Positions 27,407 to 38,281 of a DNA stretch of 59,593 bases are shown here, one piece after another. The stretch comes from Litorilituus sp. (GTDB taxonomy: Bacteria > Pseudomonadota > Gammaproteobacteria > Enterobacterales > Alteromonadaceae): the NCBI GenBank assembly GCA_030754235.1, contig JASMAS010000055.1:1-59593 (forward strand). The letters are read 5' to 3'. Numbering within the stretch: position 1 is the stretch's first letter; every line of letters starts with the position of its first letter. A program made the position numbers and the translations under genes. The notes below the pieces were generated by a model. That model was given only the letters and a program-made list of their open reading frames with translations, was not told the origin of the DNA and did not search any database.

Positions 27407-30280
27407 TTAGACAAATATTTTTTCTAAACGTGTTAACTGTTTTGCATCAGCTTCGCTAAGTTTTCCTAGCATTAACCAATCAATTAACTGCGCGGTTAAG
27501 TCAATAGTTGCCCCCGACTGCATTTGCTCTTGCATCAACTTTACTTGCACAACCATACGTTGTTGTGCGTATTCACTTGGAGAATCAACCTGTGCTAAAA
27601 CTTCTATCGATAGTGTTTTAGTTAAACGTGCGTTGCTATCTGCCTCACGGCTTTGTTGTGTTACATCAATTAGACGTTTTTGCCAAAAATGATTAAGTCG
27701 TGCAAACATTGACTCTTGAGATATATCATCAATAGTTTGTTGGTTATGAATGATTTTTTTCAACAAACAAAATAAGCTAACCCAATTATCATGGGCTTGT
27801 GCTGATGCTATAGCGTTAATTCTTTCTTCGACTTGTTTGATAAATGCTTCTATGGCTTTCGCCATCGTTTTGAGAATAGGCTTATTCGCTAAAACATTTG
27901 AATGTAACTGTTGAGCTTGCTCTAGAGCTTGAGTTAATAAATTTTTATCACTGTCTGTAGTTACGGTTGATTGAATGCTTTGTAGATCTTGATGAAACTG
28001 TTCCGCAAGTTTATTTTGAGCCACTTGCTGTTGAGTTTTAATCTGATCACGACAGGCAAAGATTTCATCATTAATTTTTCTAAATATTTGCCAAAGTTTA
28101 TTTTCTTGATGTGAGCCGGCAAAACCGATATTTCGCCATTGTTGTTGTAACTGTTTAATATTTTCAATGGCTTGTAAAATGTCTTTACTGTTCAACTCTT
28201 GCTCTGCTTTTGTGATTAACGCAAGCTTTTTGTTGGTGTTATTTTCATGGTAGGTTTTGATTGACTGCTTCAGTGGTGCAATAGCTTGCTTAAATTGTTG
28301 TGATAAACTTTGATAAGATTTTCTATCAACTTCTCCTGCCTGCTCCCAAGCTTGTTGAAGTTTATGTAATTGACCATCAAGTTTTTTAAAGTGAGTCACT
28401 AATTCTTGTTCACTGTATTGTAGTACTTGTTTTGTGTCAACACTTTGAACCAAGGCTACAACCTGTTCGATAACTTGTTTACGGGCAACTAAATGTTGTG
28501 CCCTTAATGTTTCCTGTTCTGCATAAAATAAACGACATGGTGCAAATGCCTGCTCACAAGCTTGATTAAAATCCTCATTTAACGCTTTTTCTAGTGATTC
28601 GTCAGCATGTCCTAAGCTATTCCAAGCTTTTCTATATTGCTTCACTTTGTTTGCTTGATCATTAGGGTTGTCTAAAGGATTGTTAACTAAATCAGTAATG
28701 TTACGAAGTAACGCTTGTTTACGGGGAGTGGCAATATAATGCTCCCAGTCAGAGAGTTCTTTAATTTTTTCATCAACCTGTTGATATTCATGATTTAAGT
28801 TGTGTTGTTGCCCTTCAGATAGTAAGTTCCAAGATTGATTGATACCTTTAAATAAACCAAAACACACCTTGTACTTTCCATTATTTAAAAGACGTTTGAT
28901 ATCAATAAGTTTTTTCTTAGTTTGATGAAATACTTGCTTTTGTTTCTGTTGCAAGGGAGTCACTGCCGATTTCCAATCAGCTGATATTTCATTATAAGCC
29001 TCTATGATTGACTGAGGTAAAAAGCCTTCCGCAGTATTTTCTACTGCACTCCATTGAGTTAACCAGTGTTGATAAATAGTATTACGCTCGTTAAGTTGAG
29101 CTAAATCTTGCGGAGGCGCTAATTGTGACATTTTAGAAATAAGGTGTGTTGCTTGGCTGACAGATTTAGCAATCTCAGGCAATTTTGTCAATCGCTTAGA
29201 TAACCCTGAAAATTGCTTAGTGAATATTTCTTGCTCTTGGGTATTTAAAACACTGCTATCTATTTCTTCGGTTAATTGAGTAAGCTGTTGGTTAATGCTT
29301 TGTTCATCCAATACTTTATCTTCAAAAACAGCCGTAGTGATCACTTGATTAATACTCTTGATCTTATCAGCAAATATTTCCTGAGCGGCTTGTTTATTAT
29401 CTATTAATTGCTGAGCAATTATATCTTGTTGATAGGCTTCGGCTTTTGTTGCAAATATTTTATTAAGTTGCTCAATAATATCTGTATATTTACGAATTAA
29501 AGTTTCTTGAATTTCAGCGCTAAGACAACTTATAGCTTCAACACCTGATTGCCATTCTTGTGTTAATTCTTGGCGCTTAGCCATATAAACGCTGTAGTTT
29601 ACAACCTCTTTGAGTGCTAAAAGCTTTGACAGTATTAATTTTAATTGTTTATGTAGTTTTTTGGGCTGTTCTACTAGCAGCTGTAATTGTTTAATTTTAC
29701 TTTCAATTAAGATTTTCACACTCTCGGAAGCTGATTTTTTACTGAGCTTAGTCAGAAAGTTGATATCGTTCAGTTCCCCCAAGTCTTGCGCTAATACTTG
29801 TGCTTGTATTTGACTATTTTGTTTTTGGCTAAATACCTTTAGTAGTAAACTAGTGACATGCTTTTTCTTAGCAAGTTGTTTAAATAACGCAATAACTATA
29901 GTTGGGTTTTCTTCCTGCTCTAACCAATGATTAATAAAGTCATGGCTGGAGTTTTGTTGTAAAAAATGTAACTTTTGTTCGTCAGAAAGGGATAGTTCAT
30001 GATCATTTGCCAAAATGGCACTGACTTGTGTAGACGCAAATTTTTTAATTGCGTCATTATTATTTTCTTGGCTGGCTAACAGGTATGTATCAAAACTATT
30101 TAATTTAAGTAATGCTGCACGGCGGACCAACTCACTGTCATCAGCACCTACTAAAGAAACTAAAATATCTTTTTTATTGGGAGACCCACTGTCAAGCTGC
30201 TCATTAATTGCTGCTATACGTACATTAATGTTTTTAGCTTGCCATGGGGCTTTTTTGTTAAATAAACGGGAAAAAATCAT
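27407..30280 (-). CDS. Large DUF349-domain coiled-coil protein
   Basis: This 957-residue, Gln- and Lys-rich, helix-dominated protein has several repeats of the DUF349 type (for example LQQAWEQAGEVDRKSYQSLSQQFKQA, given here only by its ends LQQAWEQAGE and SQQFKQA, and QQQWRNIGFAGSHQENKLW). There is no signal peptide or membrane segment, so it is cytoplasmic. Similar large proteins occur in Alteromonadales near yeaC. The function is unknown; long coiled coils suggest a scaffold. It is followed upstream (higher coordinates) by yeaC on the same strand after 72 bases. Confidence 0.85.
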   Translation of the reverse strand: MIFSRLFNKKAPWQAKNINVRIAAINEQLDSGSPNKKDILVSLVGADDSELVRRAALLKLNSFDTYLLASQENNNDAIKKFASTQVSAILANDHELSLSDEQKLHFLQQNSSHDFINHWLEQEENPTIVIALFKQLAKKKHVTSLLLKVFSQKQNSQIQAQVLAQDLGELNDINFLTKLSKKSASESVKILIESKIKQLQLLVEQPKKLHKQLKLILSKLLALKEVVNYSVYMAKRQELTQEWQSGVEAISCLSAEIQETLIRKYTDIIEQLNKIFATKAEAYQQDIIAQQLIDNKQAAQEIFADKIKSINQVITTAVFEDKVLDEQSINQQLTQLTEEIDSSVLNTQEQEIFTKQFSGLSKRLTKLPEIAKSVSQATHLISKMSQLAPPQDLAQLNERNTIYQHWLTQWSAVENTAEGFLPQSIIEAYNEISADWKSAVTPLQQKQKQVFHQTKKKLIDIKRLLNNGKYKVCFGLFKGINQSWNLLSEGQQHNLNHEYQQVDEKIKELSDWEHYIATPRKQALLRNITDLVNNPLDNPNDQANKVKQYRKAWNSLGHADESLEKALNEDFNQACEQAFAPCRLFYAEQETLRAQHLVARKQVIEQVVALVQSVDTKQVLQYSEQELVTHFKKLDGQLHKLQQAWEQAGEVDRKSYQSLSQQFKQAIAPLKQSIKTYHENNTNKKLALITKAEQELNSKDILQAIENIKQLQQQWRNIGFAGSHQENKLWQIFRKINDEIFACRDQIKTQQQVAQNKLAEQFHQDLQSIQSTVTTDSDKNLLTQALEQAQQLHSNVLANKPILKTMAKAIEAFIKQVEERINAIASAQAHDNWVSLFCLLKKIIHNQQTIDDISQESMFARLNHFWQKRLIDVTQQSREADSNARLTKTLSIEVLAQVDSPSEYAQQRMVVQVKLMQEQMQSGATIDLTAQLIDWLMLGKLSEADAKQLTRLEKIFV

Positions 30281-30352
30281 AATAAATTTGTGCCAGTACT
30301 CTTAAAATGTGAATGAAAAAACAATGCCTATTTGCGGTATAAGAAACACATA

Positions 30353-30661
30353 CTAAATATCAGTAAAGTGAGCAATATTTGGCTTTACACAAGGTGTTAT
30401 TGGCTCGTCTTTTGCTGCGTTGTTAAATTCTGCCTTTAGTTGACGTTTGTTTTTATTGACTATTTGACCATCGCTGCCAATAGATAGCATTTCATCACTA
30501 TTGAGATGTTTAGCTTGGTAAGCCATAATCAGTTGTAGCGCAGTATTTCGCTGTGCTTTATCTACAACGGTTCCTTCTGGCCATTTACCTGTTTCTGCGG
30601 CACATTTTAACCGTAAATACATCGTTTCAGGCATGTGTTCAATCGTACTTGCTAAATCCAT
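30353..30661 (-). CDS. yeaC: YeaC family protein (DUF1315)
   Basis: This 102-residue protein has the family start LASTIEHMPETMYLRLKCA and the WPEGTVVDKAQRNTALQLIMAYQAKH block. It is a small soluble protein of unknown function. It is probably co-transcribed with the DUF349 gene downstream. The yeaC/ansA/sppA neighbourhood is also seen in E. coli. Confidence 0.9.
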   Translation of the reverse strand: MDLASTIEHMPETMYLRLKCAAETGKWPEGTVVDKAQRNTALQLIMAYQAKHLNSDEMLSIGSDGQIVNKNKRQLKAEFNNAAKDEPITPCVKPNIAHFTDI

Positions 30662-30715
30662 AATTTTCTCTTTAATGATACAACTTTTTTACGTAATAAT
30701 GTGTTTGTGGCTTGA

Positions 30716-31042
30716 CTACTTTTCACGCTTAAAAAATAGTAACTTAACTCGAATAATAATATATATTATAAACCCCATAGCACTTGATAGCATGGCTAAA
30801 GTATGCTGCCATGAACCTGGCTCAACGTTATCCCAATACATAAATAAAAAACCACCGCAAAATAGCAGCATTGCAACAAAAGAATAATTCATTAATCTTT
30901 GGCCTTTATTGATACGGTTTATACGTTCTATGCTTGCCACTTTTTCACTATCTAATTCAGTTAAATCAACAGAGCAAAAGCCGCACAGCTTTGCTTTATC
31001 TGATATTTTTTTACGACAACTTGGGCAATTGATGACGGCCAT
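30716..31042 (-). CDS. Zinc-ribbon membrane protein
   Basis: This 108-residue protein has an N-terminal zinc ribbon (CPSCRKKISDKAKLCGFC, C6-x2-C9 and a second CxxC) followed by a charged helix and two membrane helices (about 52-70 and 80-100). The zinc ribbon should face the cytoplasm. Family function is unknown. It lies 54 bases from yeaC on the same strand. Confidence 0.8.
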   Translation of the reverse strand: MAVINCPSCRKKISDKAKLCGFCSVDLTELDSEKVASIERINRINKGQRLMNYSFVAMLLFCGGFLFMYWDNVEPGSWQHTLAMLSSAMGFIIYIIIRVKLLFFKREK

Positions 31043-31433
31043 TTTTCTGCTCTTTATTTAATAACAATTACCTTAATAAATGAGTCAACTTAGCGTTACA
31101 TTAACGAGCTTACAACAAACAACATTACTTAAACATAGTATTTAATATATTAATATTGCGCGGTGATTCGTTCGTTCTTGATTTTGACAAGGACACTACA
31201 CGGATGTAGCTTATTAGAGAATGCAGGAGTATATTCTCCTGAATAGCCATTCGCTTTAATCAATGCCTTACCGTTAAGCCTTGTAATTCTCGCTAAGTGA
31301 ACAATTAATTAATGTACTTGGTATAAGTTTACTTCAGGTAATTATTCTACCTAATTTCGGTCTAAAAAAAACGTCCCTGAGGACGTTTTTATTGTTTATT
31401 TTTGCAAATAGGCAAGTTTTCACCCGATAATGA
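31043..31433. other. 391-base gap between zinc-ribbon gene and symporter gene
   Basis: A small hairpin CAGGAG-TATATT-CTCCTG lies at 31224-31241 within a stretch (about 31190-31290) that resembles a decayed repeat. The symporter terminator is at 31363-31390. No gene is seen. Confidence 0.45.
31363..31390. terminator. Bidirectional terminator of the symporter gene
   Basis: AAAACGTCC-CTGA-GGACGTTTT gives a stem of about nine pairs with A-runs and T-runs on both sides. On the minus strand it lies 44 bases after the symporter stop and should end its transcript. Confidence 0.9.
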
Positions 31434-32942
31434 CTACTCTATATCTTTTTGCTTATTTGTTTCATTTACTAATCGTTGCTCCCAGAAAGTCGCCCCTTCA
31501 ATCCCAAGTTTTTTAGGGTCAAACGTGTACTTGGTTACGCCCGCTTTTTGCTGTGCTTCATAATCCTTTAAAGCTTTTATTGCCGGCTTAGAAAGGAAGA
31601 AAATAATAATAATACCAATGATGTTTAACCAAGCCATCAAACCAACACCAATATCTCCAAGCCCCCAAGCTATACTTGCTGCTTTTACGGTACCATAAAA
31701 TGTTGCCACTAAAATAACCGCTTTTAGCATAAACACTGCACCCGGTATATTTAATGTACGTTTGATATAATAAATATTATTTTCAGCAATAAAGTAGTAT
31801 GCCAATATAGTTGTAAAAGCAAAAAAGAATAATGCTAAAGCAACAAATGGCTTGCCAACACCAACAAATACGCTTTCTACTGCCAGTTGAGTAAATTGTG
31901 GACCACTAGCTACCACATCACTTGCAACATTTTGTATGATAAAAGCATCTCCTATACCATGCACATTATATGTGCCGGTGATAATAATCATAAAGGCAGT
32001 CGCAGAGCAAACAAATAAGGTGTCAATATAAACAGAAAACGCTTGTACCAAGCCTTGCTGCGCTGGGTGTTCAACTTCAGCTGCCGCGGCGGCATGAGGC
32101 CCCGTACCTTGCCCTGCTTCATTGGAATAAACCCCTCGTTTGACACCCCAACCAATTGCTGCACCAAAACCAGCCATGGGGGTAAATGCATCGCTTATGA
32201 TCAACATAAATGCGTTAGGTAATTGACTTATATTTAAAGTAATAATGATTAGCGATATTAAAATATAGGCTAAAGCCATAAAAGGGACTACGACCTGAGT
32301 AAAATGTGCGATACGTTTAATACCACCAAAAATGATAAAACCGAGTAATAAAACAATAGCTGTTGCGGTATAAATTTTAGCGTAACTAATTACACCAATG
32401 ACGGTTTCAATACTGCCAGTATTAGAAAACACTTGCTCTATCGCTGTACCAATAGTGTTTGATTGTACTGTTGGTAACAAAACACCTGTCGCAAGAATTG
32501 TCGCGATGGCAAAAGTCCATGCATACCATTTTTGCCCCATTGCTTTTTCTATGTAATAGGCAGGACCACCATGATACTTACCGTCATGTTCTTCTTTGTA
32601 TATTTGTGCATTAGCTGATTCGATATATGCGGTTGCAGCACCAAAAAAGGCTACCACCCACATCCAAAACACAGCTCCAGGCCCACCAAAGCCGATAGCG
32701 GCAGCAACACCCGCAATATTACCAGCACCGACACGCCCAGAAAGCGAAACGGCTAATGCCTGAAAGGATGAAATCCCCTGCTCAGAACTTTTACCTGACA
32801 TTAATAAACGCCACATTTCAGAAAACTGGCGTAGCTGCACAAAACGGGTTACTACTGTGAAAAATAATCCTGCGCCTAAGCACAAATAAATTAACGCTGA
32901 GCTCCATATATAGCCATTAATAACATTAACAAGTTCTTGCAC
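31434..32942 (-). CDS. Alanine/glycine:cation symporter (AGCS family)
   Basis: This 502-residue inner-membrane transporter has about eleven helices. AGCS signatures include SLSGRVGAGNIAGVAAAIGFGGPGA (given by its ends SLSGRVGAGN and IGFGGPGA) and GWGVKRGVYSNEAGQGTG. It imports alanine or glycine with sodium or protons. It is a single gene; the 66-base upstream space is too short for a glycine riboswitch. It may supply alanine to the ald/lrp system further along, although no direct link is shown. Confidence 0.94.
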   Translation of the reverse strand: MQELVNVINGYIWSSALIYLCLGAGLFFTVVTRFVQLRQFSEMWRLLMSGKSSEQGISSFQALAVSLSGRVGAGNIAGVAAAIGFGGPGAVFWMWVVAFFGAATAYIESANAQIYKEEHDGKYHGGPAYYIEKAMGQKWYAWTFAIATILATGVLLPTVQSNTIGTAIEQVFSNTGSIETVIGVISYAKIYTATAIVLLLGFIIFGGIKRIAHFTQVVVPFMALAYILISLIIITLNISQLPNAFMLIISDAFTPMAGFGAAIGWGVKRGVYSNEAGQGTGPHAAAAAEVEHPAQQGLVQAFSVYIDTLFVCSATAFMIIITGTYNVHGIGDAFIIQNVASDVVASGPQFTQLAVESVFVGVGKPFVALALFFFAFTTILAYYFIAENNIYYIKRTLNIPGAVFMLKAVILVATFYGTVKAASIAWGLGDIGVGLMAWLNIIGIIIIFFLSKPAIKALKDYEAQQKAGVTKYTFDPKKLGIEGATFWEQRLVNETNKQKDIE

Positions 32943-33008
32943 TTTACTTTCCTCTTATGTTTTATAATTTTTTTTGGTTTTTTATTAAAGCGTAATTAAA
33001 TTTATTAC

Positions 33009-34151
33009 TTATCTAAGATCGTCAATCATATGATAAATGGCAGTTAAAAAACTTCGACCAAATAAGCTACTGCGCATATCAGACCAGCCAACACTGTTAT
33101 CAGGCAATAATTCATTGTCTTTAAATGGCATCTCTACCGTATATGCTAGACATTTAAATTGATTACCTACCCAATTTGTGCCAACGGTTGGATTTGCTTT
33201 GCCCGGTTCATCTTTTTCATAACCACGATCATCCTGGAACTCTGGTGTGATTGACAATAAAATTTCTTTAAATTTTTCTTCTAATGCTTGATGACGTGCA
33301 TCGTAGTTTACTACACCTTCACATCCGGCAAGAAAGTTTACAGGTAACGCTTCATCACCATGAATATCTAGAAACATATCTATGCCTGTCTCAAGCATTT
33401 TTTCACGTACTAAGTAAACTTCTGGGCTACGCTCCATACAGGGCTCTAGCCACTCACGATTTAAATTAGCTCCCACCGCATTAGTGCGTAAATGACCTCG
33501 AACACTGCCGTCGGGATTCATGTTAGGAACAATGTAAAAAACAGCTTTATTAAGTAATGCGCGCCCAACTCCGTCATCTTCATCAAGTAAACGATCAACA
33601 AAACCTTCAGTGAACCATTCTGCCATGGTTTCGCCGGGGTGTTGACGAGATGTCATCCAAATAACACGTTTGCCCTCACCTTCTTCGCCTATTTTAAGTA
33701 AGCTGATATCGCGTCCATCTAGCGTCTGGCCTAACACTTGTAGTTGGCAGTCTAATTTCATTTGCGCGTTATGAAGTAAGTCTTGGTGACGTTCATAGCT
33801 ATAAGGAGTAAAATAAGCGAAGTAAACAGAATCGTATTCTGGTGTTAAAGTTATTTTAAGTTTTTCACCATCATAACTGGTCGGTACTCTAAACCAGTGA
33901 TCTCGGTCATAGGAAGCTACAGCTTGGTAGTCTTTCCACCCTTCGACATAAGCCGATTTACCTGCATTTATCAAGTAAATAACATGTTCTTGTCTTTCAT
34001 TCGTTGGGCTAACGTTAGTCTGAAGTTTGAAGTGAAACCACTGATAAAAATCAGATTGGTTATCTTGTTTAATCTCACATTGGATATTGCCTGGGTCAGT
34101 CGCATTAATTAGGCGGATATTTCCACTATCAAAATTATCAGTAATTTGCAT
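33009..34151 (-). CDS. M14-family cytosolic-type carboxypeptidase
   Basis: From the ATG at 34151 (AAGAGA five bases upstream) the protein is 380 residues. An N-terminal beta-sandwich precedes the zinc carboxypeptidase domain. Zinc ligands are H171 and E174 in SRQHPGETMAEWF and H264 in DIHGDEALP; the catalytic Glu is E340 in AYTVEMPFKD, and NLNREW carries the substrate-binding Arg. It resembles bacterial relatives of cytosolic carboxypeptidases. There is no signal peptide. The peptide substrate is unknown. A 13-residue longer start is less likely. Confidence 0.92.
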   Translation of the reverse strand: MQITDNFDSGNIRLINATDPGNIQCEIKQDNQSDFYQWFHFKLQTNVSPTNERQEHVIYLINAGKSAYVEGWKDYQAVASYDRDHWFRVPTSYDGEKLKITLTPEYDSVYFAYFTPYSYERHQDLLHNAQMKLDCQLQVLGQTLDGRDISLLKIGEEGEGKRVIWMTSRQHPGETMAEWFTEGFVDRLLDEDDGVGRALLNKAVFYIVPNMNPDGSVRGHLRTNAVGANLNREWLEPCMERSPEVYLVREKMLETGIDMFLDIHGDEALPVNFLAGCEGVVNYDARHQALEEKFKEILLSITPEFQDDRGYEKDEPGKANPTVGTNWVGNQFKCLAYTVEMPFKDNELLPDNSVGWSDMRSSLFGRSFLTAIYHMIDDLR

Positions 34152-34207
34152 AATGTTCTCTTTATTTTCGGCTGAAATTATAGTGTACACAAAGCGGATT
34201 GAGATAA

Positions 34208-34705
34208 CTACAAAGATCTTAAGTAAAGCCCAAGCTCTGAAGAATATCCCATAGATTTAGAGATAATAAAATTATCTCCATTGATTACGTAATAACTGGG
34301 ATAACCACTAACAGAAAATGATTTTTTGATCTTTTCATTACCTAAAGCTATAGGAAAAGTTAACTGGTGTTGTTTGGTAAAGTTTATAACCTCGTCAACA
34401 CTACTATAATCAAGTGCGACAGCAACTACGTCAAGCATTTCGTTTTTTTCATAAACAGACTGTAAATTTTCAATACTCAAATGGCAGACTTGGCACCAAG
34501 GAGCAAAAAAATAGACAATGGTCGTTTTTCCTTGTGATTGCAGTGTTACCTTCTCTCCCACTATTGTGGGCACATGCTGTTCGACAAGACGAATCTCTTT
34601 GGTTAAGTAGGTATCCGTAGGTAACATACTCATTTCACGGAGCCATGAGATCCCTTGAAAAGCAGTAAAAAAAATAATAGTTTGAATAAGTATAGTACGA
34701 AACAA
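34208..34705 (-). CDS. Membrane-anchored TlpA-like thiol-disulfide reductase
   Basis: This 165-residue thioredoxin-fold protein has one N-terminal membrane helix (about 5-22). The active site is WCQVC (C71, C74) in YFFAPWCQVCHLS, and the cis-proline is in SGYPSYYVI. It probably keeps periplasmic cysteines reduced or acts in cytochrome or metal-protein maturation. It sits 56 bases upstream of the M14 start on the same strand and may share its transcript. Confidence 0.9.
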   Translation of the reverse strand: MFRTILIQTIIFFTAFQGISWLREMSMLPTDTYLTKEIRLVEQHVPTIVGEKVTLQSQGKTTIVYFFAPWCQVCHLSIENLQSVYEKNEMLDVVAVALDYSSVDEVINFTKQHQLTFPIALGNEKIKKSFSVSGYPSYYVINGDNFIISKSMGYSSELGLYLRSL

Positions 34706-34751
34706 TGTTTATATCCCAGAGTATATCTATATGAAAAAATGTCATTAACCC

Positions 34752-34891
34752 TAGGGTCGGCTGACCTTTTAGTTTTAAATTTTGTTCGAGATAAAAGCGT
34801 TTTAATTGAGCCAAGTAGTGTGTAGCTTAGTCACTAAGCAAATACTCTTCAACAAAACGTGAAACGCTTTTAGCCGAATCCTTAGGACAGC
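34752..34891 (+). repeat. Dispersed intergenic repeat, copy 3
   Basis: It starts TAGGGTCGGCTGACC, then TTTAAATTTTGTTCGAGATAAA and AAGCGTTTTAA, with AAACGCTTTT as an internal inverted partner near 34863, and ends CCGAATCCTTAGGACAG. Block order matches copy 2 read on the minus strand and copy 1 on the plus strand. Confidence 0.7.
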
Positions 34892-35072
34892 GTTTGTTAG
34901 TCATTTTCCACGTTATTGCTTTTTTATGTGGAATAACCACATGACAAAAGTTCTACCTTGTCTATATACCTAACAAACTGCTGCAAAAAAATATAAAACT
35001 TCAATAGAGCCTAACTTTTTTCAACTAATTTAATTGCTATTAAATGACCCGAATACCGGTAATTTATATTCA

Positions 35073-35106
35073 ATAAAAACAAAAAAGCGTGGAAAGTACC
35101 ACGCTT
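35073..35106 (-). terminator. serS terminator
   Basis: On the minus strand AAGCGTGG-TACTTT-CCACGCTT is followed by TTTTGTTTTTATTG, a classic intrinsic terminator. It lies 23 bases after the serS stop. Confidence 0.92.
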
Positions 35107-35128
35107 AGATATAGTTAAAAAATAATAG

Positions 35129-36418
<1,290 letters not shown>

Positions 36419-36437
36419 TCACGTATCTGTTTGTTAA

Positions 36438-36857
36438 TTAAAATCTATTAGCTAAAGCTGAAACTAGGTATAAACCTAGGCCTGCAGCAGCGATGCAAAG
36501 GGAGACATTTAATAATATATTAATGCCCGCTTTAAGCACATCACCCTGTTGTAATAGCAACAGAGTGTCTAATGAAAATGTTGAAAACGTTGTAAAAGCA
36601 CCTAAAAACCCGATACCGATTAACGTTCGATGAACATGAATATTTAACATTTCATGTTCAATTAATTGATATAGTACACCCATAACAAATGAGCCGGTGA
36701 TATTAACCATCAATGTCGCAAAAGGGAACCCTTTTCCTAGCCAATTTAACACTAATTGTGAAATATAAAAACGCAAACTTGCACCAAAAGCACCACCAAG
36801 TGCGACAAATAGATATAAAGTGAAATTGTTAATACCATTACTCATAGCGTTGCTCAT
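36438..36857 (-). CDS. crcB: Fluoride channel CrcB/Fluc
   Basis: This 139-residue four-helix membrane protein exports fluoride as a dual-topology dimer. The family motifs are [27 protein letters not shown] and [15 protein letters not shown]. Its reading frame overlaps the end of rarA by up to 20 bases; an ATG at 36845 would shorten the overlap. Insertion of crcB between rarA and serS is common in this order. No fluoride riboswitch could be placed because the gene is embedded in an operon. Confidence 0.95.
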   Translation of the reverse strand: MSNAMSNGINNFTLYLFVALGGAFGASLRFYISQLVLNWLGKGFPFATLMVNITGSFVMGVLYQLIEHEMLNIHVHRTLIGIGFLGAFTTFSTFSLDTLLLLQQGDVLKAGINILLNVSLCIAAAGLGLYLVSALANRF

Positions 36858-38253
36858 TACTGCTTTTATTTAATTTTTTTAAATAATTCAATTTGTCTTG
36901 TAATTTTTTTTCTAAACCACGATCACTGGGTTGATAAAATTCGGTATCATAGTTAGGCGCTTGAGCTAACGATTGAGGAAAATAGTTTTCTCCTGCCGCA
37001 AAAGCATTTTGTTCATTGTGTGCGTAACGGTAACCAACACCATGACCTAAGTTTTTAGTAAGAGTACTGGTTGCGTTTTTCAAATGATCAGGTACGTCCA
37101 GCCCTGCTGTGTGCTGTGCTAATGCCATAGCTTGGTTAAAGGCGGTATACAGTGCATTGCTTTTGGGCGCTAAAGCCATATAAACCGCGGCTTGAGCGAT
37201 AGCGCGTTCACCTTCACTTGGGCCAACACGGTGAAAAGTGTCCCAAGCATTGATGCCAACTTGCATAGCCCGAGGATCAGCATTGCCAATATCCTCACTG
37301 GCAATAGCTAATAAACGCCTAGCGACGTAAAGCGCATCGCCACCGCCAGTTAAAATTCTGGCATACCAATATAAAGCAGCATCAGGACTCGAGCCTCGAA
37401 CTGATTTATGAAAGGCACTGATCAAGTCGTAAAAAGCATCACCACCTTTATCATAAAGCGCAATTTTACTGCCAGCCACCTGATTAATAAGCGCAACATT
37501 GATCACTTTTTCGCTTTGTTCGTTGTTAACGCTATCAAGGCAATTTTCAAATAGGTTCAACAGTCGTCTAGCATCACCATCGGCACGGTTTAGTAAATTT
37601 TGCTGAGCATCTGCATCTAATTTAATGGTCAGTGCTTGTTCTTTTTCTTGAGAAACTATCGCTCTGTTTAGCACTTGTTTTAAATTTTTTTCACTAAGCT
37701 TGTTAAGGGTATAAACACGAGCTCTTGATAAAAGTGCCTGATTCAGCTCAAAGGCTGGATTCTCAGTAGTTGCACCAATAAAAATAATTGTGCCATCTTC
37801 AATGAAGGGTAAGAAAGCATCTTGCTGAGATTTATTAAAACGGTGTACTTCATCAACAAACAACACTGTTTCATTTTGTTGGCTATGATTTGCAGCGCGA
37901 ACTTTTGCCTGCTCAATGGCTAGGCGAATCTCTTTAATACCCGAGGTGACCGCTGAAATTCTGATTACCTTCGCGTTAACATGGTTGGCAATTATTTCAG
38001 CTAAGGTGGTTTTCCCGCTGCCTGGAGGTCCCCAAAAAATAAGCGAATGGCAATGCCCTTGTTCAATAGCCGCTCGCAATGGTGAGTTAATAGCTAGGAT
38101 GTGTTCCTGACCTACATAGTCTGAAAGTTTTTGCGGACGCATTTTAGCGGCAAGTGGTGTGATTTTTTTATAATCTGACTCCGCATCACCTTGATTTAGT
38201 GATGTCTGAGAATCAAAGTTTAAAAAACTTGTTTGCTGATTATGTTCGTTCAA
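36838..38253 (-). CDS. rarA: Replication-associated recombination protein RarA
   Basis: This 471-residue AAA+ ATPase (E. coli RarA, 447) has Walker [17 protein letters not shown], Walker [13 protein letters not shown] and sensor [10 protein letters not shown]. It acts at stalled or broken replication forks in the cytoplasm. The first 25 residues are extra and polar. It sits between lolA and crcB, as in the conserved gammaproteobacterial order. Confidence 0.97.
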   Translation of the reverse strand: MNEHNQQTSFLNFDSQTSLNQGDAESDYKKITPLAAKMRPQKLSDYVGQEHILAINSPLRAAIEQGHCHSLIFWGPPGSGKTTLAEIIANHVNAKVIRISAVTSGIKEIRLAIEQAKVRAANHSQQNETVLFVDEVHRFNKSQQDAFLPFIEDGTIIFIGATTENPAFELNQALLSRARVYTLNKLSEKNLKQVLNRAIVSQEKEQALTIKLDADAQQNLLNRADGDARRLLNLFENCLDSVNNEQSEKVINVALINQVAGSKIALYDKGGDAFYDLISAFHKSVRGSSPDAALYWYARILTGGGDALYVARRLLAIASEDIGNADPRAMQVGINAWDTFHRVGPSEGERAIAQAAVYMALAPKSNALYTAFNQAMALAQHTAGLDVPDHLKNATSTLTKNLGHGVGYRYAHNEQNAFAAGENYFPQSLAQAPNYDTEFYQPSDRGLEKKLQDKLNYLKKLNKSSNEQRYE

Positions 38254-38281
38254 CTTTACTTTGCCTTATTAACGCTATCTG

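Larger units (their letters stand above)
34706..35128. other. 423-base gap upstream of TlpA-like gene
   Basis: This gap contains copy 3 of the dispersed repeat (34752-34891) and the serS terminator (35073-35106). The stretch in between (34892-35072) is AT-rich without a gene. The promoter of the TlpA-like gene should lie between 34706 and the repeat, or inside the repeat. Confidence 0.5.

Noticed and set aside
32943..33008. Glycine riboswitch upstream of the AGCS symporter gene
   Set aside because: Only 66 bases separate the genes, too little for a glycine riboswitch, and no aptamer features are seen.
14388..34891. Regular spacing of about 10 kb between dispersed repeat copies
   Set aside because: Three copies are too few to treat the similar spacing as meaningful.
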